Shown here: positions 46,175 to 54,256 of the stretch, piece by piece
Position numbering within the stretch: the stretch's first letter is position 1
How the letters are laid out: every line of letters starts with the position of its first letter
DNA from: Selenomonas ruminantium subsp. ruminantium ATCC 12561
GTDB lineage: Bacteria; Bacillota; Negativicutes; Selenomonadales; Selenomonadaceae
Reading direction: 5' to 3'
Assembly: GCF_000424065.1 (NCBI RefSeq)
Contig: NZ_AUJE01000030.1
Coordinates: 1 to 54,256, forward strand
Length of the DNA: 54,256 nt
The notes under the pieces: generated by a model
Databases searched by the model: none
Seen by the model: only the letters and a program-made list of their open reading frames with translations
What the model was told of the DNA's origin: nothing
Position numbers and translations under genes: made by a program

Positions 46175-49100
46175 TCAGTGATTCATCACCGCATCTTTAT
46201 GCTCTTGTTTGTCCTGCTGCGGACCGCGCTCTTTAGATACGGCCAGCATGAGTTTGAGTCGGTTAAGCTGATTTACTTCACTCGAACCAGCATCGCAGTC
46301 GATGGCCGTGATATTGGCTCCCTTGTAGGCGTTGCGCAGTTCATGCATTACGCCCTTACCCGTAATATGGTTAGGCAGGCAGCCGAAGGGCTGCAGACAG
46401 ACTACATTGGGTACGCCGGAGTCGATGAGCTTGACCATTTCGCCGGTCAGGAACCAGCCTTCACCGGCCATATTGCCCAGGCTTACATGGCGTGATGCCA
46501 TCTCAGCTGTCTCATAAATGGAATGAGGCGGCGTGAAATGACGGCTCTCTTTGAGTGCCTTTTTCATGGGACGGCGGAAGAATTCGAGTATCTTGATAAA
46601 CATCTTGCCGAAGACTTCTTCCTTGTAGGAACCAGCGAGCAGCTGCCGCTTGGCAATGGCATCATAGCCTGAATAGAGGAAGAAATCCACAAAATCCGGC
46701 ATGACTACTTCGGCACCTTCGTCCATCAGGACTTTTTCAATATGATTGTTGGCCACGGGATGATACTTCACGAGGATTTCGCCCACAATGCCGACCTTCG
46801 GTTTCCAGAGCTGTTCATCAATGGGCAGGTGGTCAAATTCCTTGACCATGGCCTTGATGTTTTTCTGGAAACGGAAGTAATTGCCCCGGACGATTTCTTC
46901 CTTGGCGCGTTCCATCCACTTATCAAACAAGGATTTCGTGGAACCCTTGGTGATTTCATAAGGCATCATGCGGTTGCGCACGTTCATGAGCGTATCGCCG
47001 TACACGGCTGCCTTGATGGCATCTACGAGCATGCCACGGCCCATATGGAAGGAATCTGTTTCCTCCTTGAGCCCATGAATCGCAAACACCGGCACCTGCG
47101 GGAAACCGGCATGTTTTAACGCCTGCCGCAGAACACTCAAATAGTTGGTGGCCCGGCAGGCACCACAGGTCTGGAACAGCATGATACTTGTATGGTCGGG
47201 GTCGCAGAGTCCGTCCTTCAAGGCGGAAATCAGCTGACCGATAACCACAATGGCCGGATAGCACATATCGTTATGCACATACCGCAGCCCCGTATCAATG
47301 GCGTGCTTGTCCGGCATCGGCGGAATCACAGCCTTTAAGCCATGCTTGTTGAGCACGGTCTTAAAAAGTTCAAAGTGAATCGGCGCCATCTGCGGGGCCA
47401 GCACGGTATGGGTCTTTTTGCAGTCCTCCGTAAAGTGCGGCCGCTCGATATCCGGCACAGCCTGATAGGCAATGGGCTTTTTGCGGGCGAGCGCCGCCAT
47501 CAGGGAGCGCAGACGAATCCGCGCCGCACCGAGGTTCGATACCTCATCCAGTTTAATCATCGTGTAGATACGCTGATGTTTTTCCAGAATGTCCTTGACC
47601 TGCTCCGTGGTCAAAGCATCGAGGCCGCAGCCAAAGGAACTGAACTGAATCAGCGTCAGGTTGGGGTGCTCGGCTACGAACTGCGCCGCATGATACAGAC
47701 GGGCATGATAGCTCCACTGGTTGACCACCTGCAGATGCTGTGCCTTGACTGGCAGATGATAGACGGCATCTTCGGACAGGATGGGCAGTTTATAGGACTG
47801 AATCATCTCGGGAATGCCGTGGTTGATTTCCGGGTCCACATGATAGGGACGGCCCACGAGCATAATCGCCTGCTGTCCGGTGCGCTCAATATGCTCCAAA
47901 ATCTTTTTGCCATAATCGCGCACATCTTCGCGATAACGGGCAATTTCCACATAAGCTGCTTCCACGGCCCCGGCGATTTCCTGCTTGCTAATGTTTTCCC
48001 GCTTGCCAAGTTCCTCGTAAAGGCGGGCCGTCAGGCGCTTTTTATCGTTTATGGGCACAAAGGGCTGAATGAATTCCACTTTCTGCTGGCGCAGAACATC
48101 CATATTCCCACGGATATTTTCCGCATAGGACGCCACAATCGGACAGTTGAAGTGATTGTCCGAATCATGCACCTCGTCCTCCATGTTGTAAGGCGCGCAG
48201 GGATAGAAAATCTTCTTGATTCCCTTCTCCACCAAATCCATGATATGGCCATGGGTAATCTTAGCCGGATAACACAGGGAATCCGACGGTACCGTGGCCA
48301 TGCCCTTGTAGTACATCTTCGCACTGGACTTGCCCGACAGTTCCACCCGATAGCCCAAGAAGGTCAGGAAGGTGAACCAGAAGGGATAATCCTCGTACAT
48401 ATTGAGCACACGAGGAATACCAATCGTCCCACGGCTCGGATGTTCCAAAGGACGATAATATTTGAATACGCGGTTGTATTTATACGCGTAAATATTCGGC
48501 GTTTCTTCTTCGGTCTGTTTCTGGCCGCCCACGCCGCGTTCACAGCGGTTGCCTGTGAAATACTTGCCGCCATCCGGGAATTTCTGCATGGTAATCAGAC
48601 AGCTGTTGCCGCAGCCTTTGCAACGGTAAGAGCTGGTTTCTACATGGAATTCCTGCAGTTTATCCAATGGCAGAATAGACGAATGCTCCTGCCCGCTTTC
48701 CTGTGCCAGAATCGCAGCACCATAAGCCCCCATGAGGCCGGCGATATCGGGACGGATAACTTCTCTGTCCAGCAGTTTTTCCATGCAGCGCAGTACCGCG
48801 TCGTTATAGAAGGTACCGCCCTGCACGACGATATGGTCGCCAAGTTCCCGCACATCTTTGAGCTGCATAACCTTGAACAGCGCATTCTTGATGACGGAAA
48901 AGGCGATGCCCGCAGAAATATCGGCGACTTCTGCCCCTTCCTTTTGCGCCTGCTTGACCTTGGAGTTCATGAACACCGTACAGCGCGTGCCCAAATCCAC
49001 AGGCGCCTTGGACTTCAAGGCCTTCTGCGCAAACTGCGCTGGCGTCATGGACAGACCTTCGGCAAAGTTCTGGATAAAGGAGCCACAGCCTGCCGAGCAC

Positions 49101-50431
49101 GCCTCATTCAGCGTAATATTGCCGATGTTGCCGTCTTTGACGAAGAAGCACTTCATATCCTGACCGCCAATATCGAGCACAAAGGTGACTTCCGGACAGA
49201 ACTCCTGGGCAGCCCGCAGATGGGCAAAGGTCTCGACCTCGCCGCCATCAGCGTGCAAAGCCGCTTTGACAATGGCTTCACCATAGCCCGTGGTCATGGT
49301 GCTGGCGATATAGGCACCTTCCGGCATGGCCTTATAGAGTTCCTGCATTTCCCGCACAACTGTGGAAAGCGGCGAACCCTGATTACTGCCATAGGAAGTG
49401 TAGAGAATTTCCTTATCCCGGCCAATCGCCGTTATTTTCGTGGTGGTGGAACCGGCATCAATGCCCACGTAAACAGGCCCTTGATAACCTGCTATATCCC
49501 CGCGCTTTACCTTGTCCTTATCGTGACGAGCCTTGAATGCTTCATACTCCGCATCATTTTCAAATAAGGTGAAGTCGGCCTTGCGCGTTTCACTAGCGGC
49601 AGCAGTTTTCGCTTCCGCAATGCTCTTTTCCAGTCGTGCTACATCAATCTCCTGTGCTTCCTCGGAAAGTGCCGCGCCCATAGCCACGAAATAATTGCCG
49701 TAATCCACGTTGACCACATGCTCATTATCTAACTTTAATGTTTCGATAAAACGTTTGCGCAATTCCGGCAAAAAGTGCAAAGGACCGCCTAAGAAAGCCA
49801 CATGACCATCAATGGGGCGCCCCTGCGCCAAGTTGCCAATGGTCTGATTGACTACCGCCTGAAAAATGGACAGGGCGATATCGGCTTTTTCTGCACCGTC
49901 ATTCATGAGCGCCTGAATATCCGTCTTAGCAAACACGCCGCAGCGCGAAGCAATGGTATATATCTGTTTGCCCTTGGCGGCCAGCTCATTAAGTCCGCTG
50001 GCATCCGTAGAGAGCAGCGATGCCATATGGTCGATAAAAGAGCCGGTACCGCCGGCACAAACGCCGTTCATGCGCTGTTCCGGTGCTTCACCGAAGTAGG
50101 TTATCTTGGCATCCTCGCCGCCGAGTTCCACCACGGTATCCGTCTGCGGTATGAGATTTTTGACTGCCGCTGCGCAGGCAATAACCTCCTGCACAAAGGG
50201 CAGACCTATACGTTGCGCAATGCCCATGCCTGCCGACCCAGTAAGCGCGAAGGTAAACTTCTTCTCTCCCACCAGAGATTTCAGCTGCGTCAGATTCTCC
50301 TGCAAGGCATTGCCAATTTCTGAAAAATGCCGGGCATAGTTCTTGTAGAGAATGTTCTTCTCATGGTCAAGCACCACCAATTTAATGGTCGTGGAGCCCA
50401 CATCTATACCCACATTCAATAGGGACTTCAT
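46175..50431 (-). CDS. Giant 2-hydroxyacyl-CoA dehydratase activase-related protein
   Basis: 1418 residues. Two tandem BcrA/BadF/BadG-type ATPase domains: GIDVGSTTIK (8-17) and GIDAGSTTTK (323-332). Each keeps the two cysteines that bridge an iron-sulfur cluster: GVCAGGTGSFI and SRCGVFAKTD in the first, ACSAGCGSFI and TRCTVFMNSK in the second. After about residue 600 comes a DUF2229-like part (RCKGCGNSC, IGIPRVLNMYEDYPFW) and a dehydratase-subunit-like end. In the family such ATPases inject an electron into 2-hydroxyacyl-CoA dehydratases of amino acid fermenters; the substrate of this long fused form is unknown. It stands alone with its own terminator. Confidence 0.88.
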   Translation of the reverse strand: MKSLLNVGIDVGSTTIKLVVLDHEKNILYKNYARHFSEIGNALQENLTQLKSLVGEKKFTFALTGSAGMGIAQRIGLPFVQEVIACAAAVKNLIPQTDTVVELGGEDAKITYFGEAPEQRMNGVCAGGTGSFIDHMASLLSTDASGLNELAAKGKQIYTIASRCGVFAKTDIQALMNDGAEKADIALSIFQAVVNQTIGNLAQGRPIDGHVAFLGGPLHFLPELRKRFIETLKLDNEHVVNVDYGNYFVAMGAALSEEAQEIDVARLEKSIAEAKTAAASETRKADFTLFENDAEYEAFKARHDKDKVKRGDIAGYQGPVYVGIDAGSTTTKITAIGRDKEILYTSYGSNQGSPLSTVVREMQELYKAMPEGAYIASTMTTGYGEAIVKAALHADGGEVETFAHLRAAQEFCPEVTFVLDIGGQDMKCFFVKDGNIGNITLNEACSAGCGSFIQNFAEGLSMTPAQFAQKALKSKAPVDLGTRCTVFMNSKVKQAQKEGAEVADISAGIAFSVIKNALFKVMQLKDVRELGDHIVVQGGTFYNDAVLRCMEKLLDREVIRPDIAGLMGAYGAAILAQESGQEHSSILPLDKLQEFHVETSSYRCKGCGNSCLITMQKFPDGGKYFTGNRCERGVGGQKQTEEETPNIYAYKYNRVFKYYRPLEHPSRGTIGIPRVLNMYEDYPFWFTFLTFLGYRVELSGKSSAKMYYKGMATVPSDSLCYPAKITHGHIMDLVEKGIKKIFYPCAPYNMEDEVHDSDNHFNCPIVASYAENIRGNMDVLRQQKVEFIQPFVPINDKKRLTARLYEELGKRENISKQEIAGAVEAAYVEIARYREDVRDYGKKILEHIERTGQQAIMLVGRPYHVDPEINHGIPEMIQSYKLPILSEDAVYHLPVKAQHLQVVNQWSYHARLYHAAQFVAEHPNLTLIQFSSFGCGLDALTTEQVKDILEKHQRIYTMIKLDEVSNLGAARIRLRSLMAALARKKPIAYQAVPDIERPHFTEDCKKTHTVLAPQMAPIHFELFKTVLNKHGLKAVIPPMPDKHAIDTGLRYVHNDMCYPAIVVIGQLISALKDGLCDPDHTSIMLFQTCGACRATNYLSVLRQALKHAGFPQVPVFAIHGLKEETDSFHMGRGMLVDAIKAAVYGDTLMNVRNRMMPYEITKGSTKSLFDKWMERAKEEIVRGNYFRFQKNIKAMVKEFDHLPIDEQLWKPKVGIVGEILVKYHPVANNHIEKVLMDEGAEVVMPDFVDFFLYSGYDAIAKRQLLAGSYKEEVFGKMFIKILEFFRRPMKKALKESRHFTPPHSIYETAEMASRHVSLGNMAGEGWFLTGEMVKLIDSGVPNVVCLQPFGCLPNHITGKGVMHELRNAYKGANITAIDCDAGSSEVNQLNRLKLMLAVSKERGPQQDKQEHKDAVMNH

Positions 50432-50539
50432 AGTTTCACCACCTGAGTTGATTCCATTAAACCTCTTTTTCAGGTTCCTTTCATATTATATAAAATTCAA
50501 CCATGCCTTGCAAGTTCATTTGTTACAAAATGCACTTAA

Positions 50540-51316
50540 TCAATACTCAACACTGTATAAATATAGCCCACATGCAGGCGCTGTCGCACTGGCCTGATGG
50601 CGGTCAAGGCTCTCCATAATCTCCGCAAAGCGCTCCACGCTGATGCGTCCCAAGCCTACGTTTGCCACCGTCCCAATGATATTGCGTACCATGTGGTAAA
50701 GGAAACCATTGCCATAGATGGTAAATTCAAGCATATCCCCCGGCCGTTCCTCTACCTTGGCTTCATAAATCGTACGCACCGGACTCATCGGCGCGCCGCC
50801 TGCAGCCCGAAAAGCGCTGAAATCATGCGTGCCCTTGATTAAATCGAGCGCCGCCTGCATCTTGGACAGGTCAAGGCTGCGCCGTTCATACCAGGCATAG
50901 CGGGCAGTCAAGGGATTGGGCGTTGCGCCCTGCTGTATGCGGTAAATATAGGTCTTGGCCTTGGCACTATGACGGGCACTGAAATCCTCGTCAGCCTCCC
51001 AGGCCTCCTTGACCACGATATCATCCGGCAGCAGGCTGTTCACCGCCAGCGGCACGCGCTCAATGGGAATGCGGCCATTGGTAAAGAAGTTGACCACCTG
51101 CCCATAGGCATGAACACCGGCATCCGTACGGCCAGACGCCGCAAGTTCAATGCTGTCGCCAAAGATAACAGCCAGTTTCTGTTCCAAAACATTCTGCACC
51201 GCAACTACCGGCGGACTCTGCCGCTGAAAGCCATGATAGGCTGTACCATCATAGGCCACCTTTAAGGCGATATTGCGCGCCCGCGCCTTCATTTCCTCTT
51301 TATGTTCCGTTTTCAT
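50540..51316 (-). CDS. truA: tRNA pseudouridine(38-40) synthase
   Basis: 258 residues. The catalytic aspartate is D65 in SGRTDAGVHA, with AYDGTAYHGFQRQ before it and GNGFLYHMVRNIIGTVANVG after. It modifies the anticodon arm of many tRNAs. The ATG overlaps the ecfT stop (ATGA), so translation is coupled; an in-frame ATG at 51292 is the alternative start. Ends the ECF operon. Confidence 0.95.
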   Translation of the reverse strand: MKTEHKEEMKARARNIALKVAYDGTAYHGFQRQSPPVVAVQNVLEQKLAVIFGDSIELAASGRTDAGVHAYGQVVNFFTNGRIPIERVPLAVNSLLPDDIVVKEAWEADEDFSARHSAKAKTYIYRIQQGATPNPLTARYAWYERRSLDLSKMQAALDLIKGTHDFSAFRAAGGAPMSPVRTIYEAKVEERPGDMLEFTIYGNGFLYHMVRNIIGTVANVGLGRISVERFAEIMESLDRHQASATAPACGLYLYSVEY

Positions 51317-52110
51317 AAACCGTAACTAACTCCTAATCCGACACTCAATACGGCAAAGACACCGATTGCCACATAGTCCAGCCGGCCCAGCTTCATTTCC
51401 TTCATGCGGGTACGGCCTTCGCCCCCACGATAACAACGCGCCTCCATCGCCAAGGCCAAATCATCAGCCCGGCGAAACGCCGACAAAAAGAGCGGCACCA
51501 AAATCGGCACCATATTTTTAAGCCGTGACATGATGCTGCCCGTGACAAAATCTGCCCCGCGCGACTGCTGTGCCTTCATGATTTTATCCGTTTCACTGAT
51601 AAGCGTCGGGATAAACCGCAGGGCAATGGTCATCATCATCGCCAGCTCATGCGCGGGCAAGCCCAGACGCTTAAACGGCGACAGCAGGCTTTCGAGCGCA
51701 TCGGTCAGCTTCAACGGGCTGGTCGTGAACGTCAAAAGCGTACTCAAAATAATCAGCAGCATTAACCGCACACTGATTAACGCTCCCTGTTCCACACCTT
51801 CCTGTGTGATGACAAACTGCCAGATACGGTAAATTTCCCTTCCCGGATGGCTGAATAAATGCAGGACAAAGGTAAAGAGAATAATCCACCACAAGGGCTT
51901 TAGCGAACGCAGAACCATGCGCAAGGGCACCTTGGAAGTCATAATCAGCAGAAAGGTTATCCCCGTCATCAGGAGATATACCGGTGCGCTGGTAAAGACA
52001 AATACTTCAATGAGCAGAATGAGCAGCAGTAAAATCTTCACCCGCGCATCCAGCCGATGCAAAAACGAATCGCCGGGGAAATACTGCCCAATCATTATAT
52101 TATTTAACAT
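51313..52110 (-). CDS. ecfT: Energy-coupling factor transporter transmembrane protein EcfT
   Basis: 265 residues. About five membrane helices, and the two coupling-helix motifs: a KAQQSRGADF segment and a MEARCYRGGEGRTR segment, each with the Ala/Arg-Gly signature that docks the two ATPases. Part of the group II ECF complex for vitamin uptake. Overlaps ecfA2 by 11 bases. Confidence 0.95.
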   Translation of the reverse strand: MLNNIMIGQYFPGDSFLHRLDARVKILLLLILLIEVFVFTSAPVYLLMTGITFLLIMTSKVPLRMVLRSLKPLWWIILFTFVLHLFSHPGREIYRIWQFVITQEGVEQGALISVRLMLLIILSTLLTFTTSPLKLTDALESLLSPFKRLGLPAHELAMMMTIALRFIPTLISETDKIMKAQQSRGADFVTGSIMSRLKNMVPILVPLFLSAFRRADDLALAMEARCYRGGEGRTRMKEMKLGRLDYVAIGVFAVLSVGLGVSYGL

Positions 52111-52966
52111 GAAAGACCCTCCTGAGGGATTGCAACCCTGCCTCCGGCGTTATCACATTGCTGTCCACGGGCAGACCTGCCTGCGCTAAACGCTGCATGA
52201 TTTGCATAATCTGCGGTTGTTCTAACCCTGTTTCCTGCAATAACTGCGCATCGGCAAAGATATCTGCCGGTTTTCCCGCTGCCCGCAGGTTCCCTTTTTC
52301 CATAACCACCATCGTATCCGCCAAACGGGCAATATCCTCCATACTGTGCGAGACAAAAACGATGGTCAGCTTCCATTTTTTATGCAGGCGCTGAATCTCT
52401 CCCATCAGCTCATCACGCCCCCGCGGGTCAAGACCGGCTGCCGGCTCGTCAAGAATCAGATACTTAGGGCGCATGGCCAGCACGCCGGCAATAGCCACGC
52501 GGCGCATCTGCCCGCCGCTCAGGGCAAAAGGCGATACGTCTTTGTAATCTTTATAAGACAGCCCCACAAGTTCCATGGCCTCGCGCACGCGCTCCTGCAC
52601 TTCCGCTTCGTCCAAGCCTTGATTCTGCGGGCCAAAGGCGATATCTTTTTCCACGGTTTCTTCAAAGAGCTGCGTTTCCGCATACTGAAACACCATGCCC
52701 ACCTGCTGGCGGGCATGCCAGGCCTTTATCTTTGCCGCCTTATCCTTGCCCGACAGGTTTACGCCGTCCACGAGCACTTCTCCGGCAGCCGGCGTAAGCA
52801 GACCATTGAGATGCTGCACCAGCGTGGATTTGCCCGAACCCGTATGCCCGGCAATAGCCGTAAAGCTGCCTTTCTCAATGGTCAGGTTCACTTTATTCAG
52901 CGCGACGCGCTCATAAGGAGTCTTTGGCATATATATGTAAGTAACATCTTTTAACTCAATGGACAT
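52100..52966 (-). CDS. ecfA2: Energy-coupling factor ATPase EcfA2
   Basis: 288 residues. Walker A GHTGSGKST (40-48), LSGGQ (149-153) and Walker B ILDEPAAGLD (171-180) are intact, with the QYAETQLFEETVEKDIAFGP stretch typical of EcfA2. It pairs with EcfA1 under EcfT. Overlaps ecfA1 by 11 bases. Confidence 0.95.
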   Translation of the reverse strand: MSIELKDVTYIYMPKTPYERVALNKVNLTIEKGSFTAIAGHTGSGKSTLVQHLNGLLTPAAGEVLVDGVNLSGKDKAAKIKAWHARQQVGMVFQYAETQLFEETVEKDIAFGPQNQGLDEAEVQERVREAMELVGLSYKDYKDVSPFALSGGQMRRVAIAGVLAMRPKYLILDEPAAGLDPRGRDELMGEIQRLHKKWKLTIVFVSHSMEDIARLADTMVVMEKGNLRAAGKPADIFADAQLLQETGLEQPQIMQIMQRLAQAGLPVDSNVITPEAGLQSLRRVFHVK

Positions 52967-53798
52967 AACAAGCCTCCAAGGCGGTAATCAAATCATCTGC
53001 GCTCAAAATATCCGCGGGCAGCGGCAAACCGTCCTTGCGCAAATTCCAGGCAAGTTCCACAGCCAACGGAACATCAAGTCCCAGCTTATGCAGCCGCGGT
53101 GCATCGGCAAAAATTTCCTGCGGTCTGCCCATCTGCACCAGCTGTCCCTTTTCCATCACAAGGACTTTGTCGGCCTTAGCCGCTTCATCCATAAAATGCG
53201 TAATGCAGATAAGCGTCAGCCCACGCTCCTGATGCAAATGTTCCACCGTGCCCATCACTTCCCTGCGCCCCTGTGGGTCAAGCATGGCCGTAGACTCGTC
53301 CAAAATCAGACAATGTGTATCCATTGCCAAGGCACCGGCAATCGCAACACGCTGTTTCTGCCCCCCGGATAAGAGATGCGGGGCAAACTTGCGAAAATCT
53401 TCCATGCCCACAGCCCGCAGGGAATCGGTCACTTGCTGACGGATTTTTGACGGCTCCATACCGATATTTTCCGGGCCAAACGCCACATCATCTTCCACCA
53501 CACCGGCAATCAGCTGATTGTCCGGATTTTGGAACACCATACCCACCTGCCGCCGAATTGCCCAAATATCCTCCGGCTTTTTGGTGTCCAAACCATTAAT
53601 CATACACTCACCCTCGGTGGGCTGCAGCAAGCCATTCAAATGCCGCGCCAATGTGGATTTTCCCGAACCATTGGCGCCTAAGATGGCGACAAACTCGCCT
53701 TCTTCTATCGTAAAGCTCACATCTTTTAATGCACAAAACTCCTGTTCTGTGCCTTTTCCATATATATGTGTCAGATTGTTTACCTCTATAAATACCAT
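52956..53798 (-). CDS. ecfA1: Energy-coupling factor ATPase EcfA1
   Basis: 280 residues. Walker A GANGSGKST (41-49), QNPDNQLIAGVVEDDVAFGP, LSGGQ (143-147) and LILDEST, where Ser replaces the usual Pro, typical of EcfA1. GAGGAAGTCC precedes the ATG. First gene of ecfA1-ecfA2-ecfT-truA; no substrate-binding S protein is in the window, so the module probably serves several. Confidence 0.95.
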   Translation of the reverse strand: MVFIEVNNLTHIYGKGTEQEFCALKDVSFTIEEGEFVAILGANGSGKSTLARHLNGLLQPTEGECMINGLDTKKPEDIWAIRRQVGMVFQNPDNQLIAGVVEDDVAFGPENIGMEPSKIRQQVTDSLRAVGMEDFRKFAPHLLSGGQKQRVAIAGALAMDTHCLILDESTAMLDPQGRREVMGTVEHLHQERGLTLICITHFMDEAAKADKVLVMEKGQLVQMGRPQEIFADAPRLHKLGLDVPLAVELAWNLRKDGLPLPADILSADDLITALEACYVH

Positions 53799-53836
53799 TG
53801 GACTTCCTCTTTCACTAGAATCACAACACAGAGCCT

Positions 53837-53866
53837 ATTATACAACAAAATCCCTGCGCGTCACAA
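53837..53866 (-). promoter_or_regulatory. Promoter of the ecfA1-ecfA2-ecfT-truA operon
   Basis: TTGTGA (53866-53861) and consensus TATAAT (53842-53837) with an 18-base spacer, 39 bases before the ecfA1 start and downstream of the rRNA terminator, so the operon is transcribed on its own. Confidence 0.7.
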
Positions 53867-53901
53867 CATAAGCCGGCAGGGAATAAATCTTTGGCATAAG
53901 A

Positions 53902-53922
53902 AAAAGCACCCCGCAGGGTGCT
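53902..53922 (-). terminator. Terminator of the rRNA operon
   Basis: Stem AGCACCC with GGGTGCT (53905-53911 and 53916-53922) followed on the minus strand by TTTTT, 11 bases after the 5S 3' end. Confidence 0.85.
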
Positions 53923-53932
53923 CATCACTTAA

Positions 53933-54047
53933 CTGGCAACGCCCTATCCTCCCAGTCCGTCTCCAGACAAGTACTTTCGGCGTATGAGTGCTTAACTACT
54001 GTGTTCGGTATGGGAACAGGTGGAACCACTCAGCTATCGTCACCAGA
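53933..54047 (-). rRNA. rrf: 5S ribosomal RNA
   Basis: About 115 bases on the minus strand, from TCTGGTGACGATAGCTGAGT at the 5' end to the complementary GCGTTGCCAG at the 3' end. The universal block CCATACCGAACACAG and the GTTAAGCACTC loop are present. It follows the 23S gene by about 140 bases, with no tRNA in the spacer. Ends are estimated from helix I pairing and may be off by one or two bases. Confidence 0.95.
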
Positions 54048-54187
54048 TATTTAATTGAGTATATATGCTACACTCAAAACTATACAGAAGAAAAGCAGCG
54101 AAGCGCGCCTTTAGCCGCCCTGAGTCGCTTTGCCGTTTTGCGAAGCAAAACAGCTTCATTAAAATGTCGAACATTTTAGCTTTAGAA

Positions 54188-54256
54188 AGATAAGCCCTCG
54201 ATTTATTAGTATTGGTCCGCTGCATGCCTTACGGCACTTCCACTCCCAACCTATCT
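54188..54256 (-). rRNA. rrl: 23S ribosomal RNA, 3' end (partial)
   Basis: The last 69 or so bases of 23S on the minus strand: GGTTGGGAGTGGAAGTGCCG, then GCATGCAGCGGACCAATACT and the end AATCGAGGGCTTA. The gene continues beyond the window. The 3' boundary near 54188-54191 is inferred from the conserved ending. Confidence 0.93.

Noticed and set aside
47342-49567. A 741-codon plus-strand frame opposite the dehydratase activase gene
   Set aside because: Antisense shadow of a strongly biased gene; rich in His, Arg and Phe in the pattern typical of such shadows.
54048-54187. tRNA gene in the 23S-5S spacer
   Set aside because: No cloverleaf and no TTCGA/TTCAA loop in a tRNA context; only a short hairpin around GTTTTGC is present.

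Overview
The window looks like a chromosome segment from an anaerobic Firmicute of the class Negativicutes, most likely Selenomonadaceae (an inference). The signs are a zinc-type S14, an L7Ae-like K-turn protein ahead of rpsL, a free-standing IMP cyclohydrolase, desulfoferrodoxin and a giant 2-hydroxyacyl-CoA dehydratase activase. Nearly all housekeeping genes lie on the minus strand, so the window is best read from right to left.

Layout. 1-353: the end of an IS200/IS605 element (tnpA cut by the window edge). 406-3087: superoxide reductase, a family 6 uracil/hypoxanthine-DNA glycosylase, a secreted BsuPI-domain protein and a lipoprotein. 3221-7070: a 3.85-kb prophage remnant with a cro/cI switch, three cargo genes and a decapitated integrase. 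It sits between two 13-base near-identical sites; the right one is the last codons of rplQ and the left one lies just before what looks like the original rplQ terminator. 7059-26304: one uninterrupted translation block, read from right to left as L7Ae-like protein, rpsL, rpsG, fusA, tuf, then the S10, spc and alpha operons through secY, adk, infA, rpoA and rplQ. 26305-26692: a non-coding stretch holding the promoter of that block, a 63-base tandem repeat and a 25-base-arm hairpin. 26693-33125: the purine operon purC-E-F-M-N-H-D with a textbook promoter.

33305-46071 is an accessory island, all on the minus strand. In order of transcription it holds a Phd/RelE-type toxin-antitoxin pair, a DUF499 P-loop ATPase, a 191-residue unknown, a DUF1156 adenine methyltransferase, an Abi_2/AbiF-like HEPN protein with its own promoter and a structured 100-base leader, and a PLD-SNF2 helicase. 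The ATPase, methyltransferase and helicase recall parts of BREX and DISARM without their hallmark genes. The AbiF-like unit between methyltransferase and helicase is the best candidate for an undescribed composite defence system.

46175-50431 encodes the 1418-residue dehydratase activase. 50540-53798 is the ECF transporter module ecfA1-ecfA2-ecfT with truA. The window closes with a 5S rRNA gene and the 3' end of a 23S rRNA gene.
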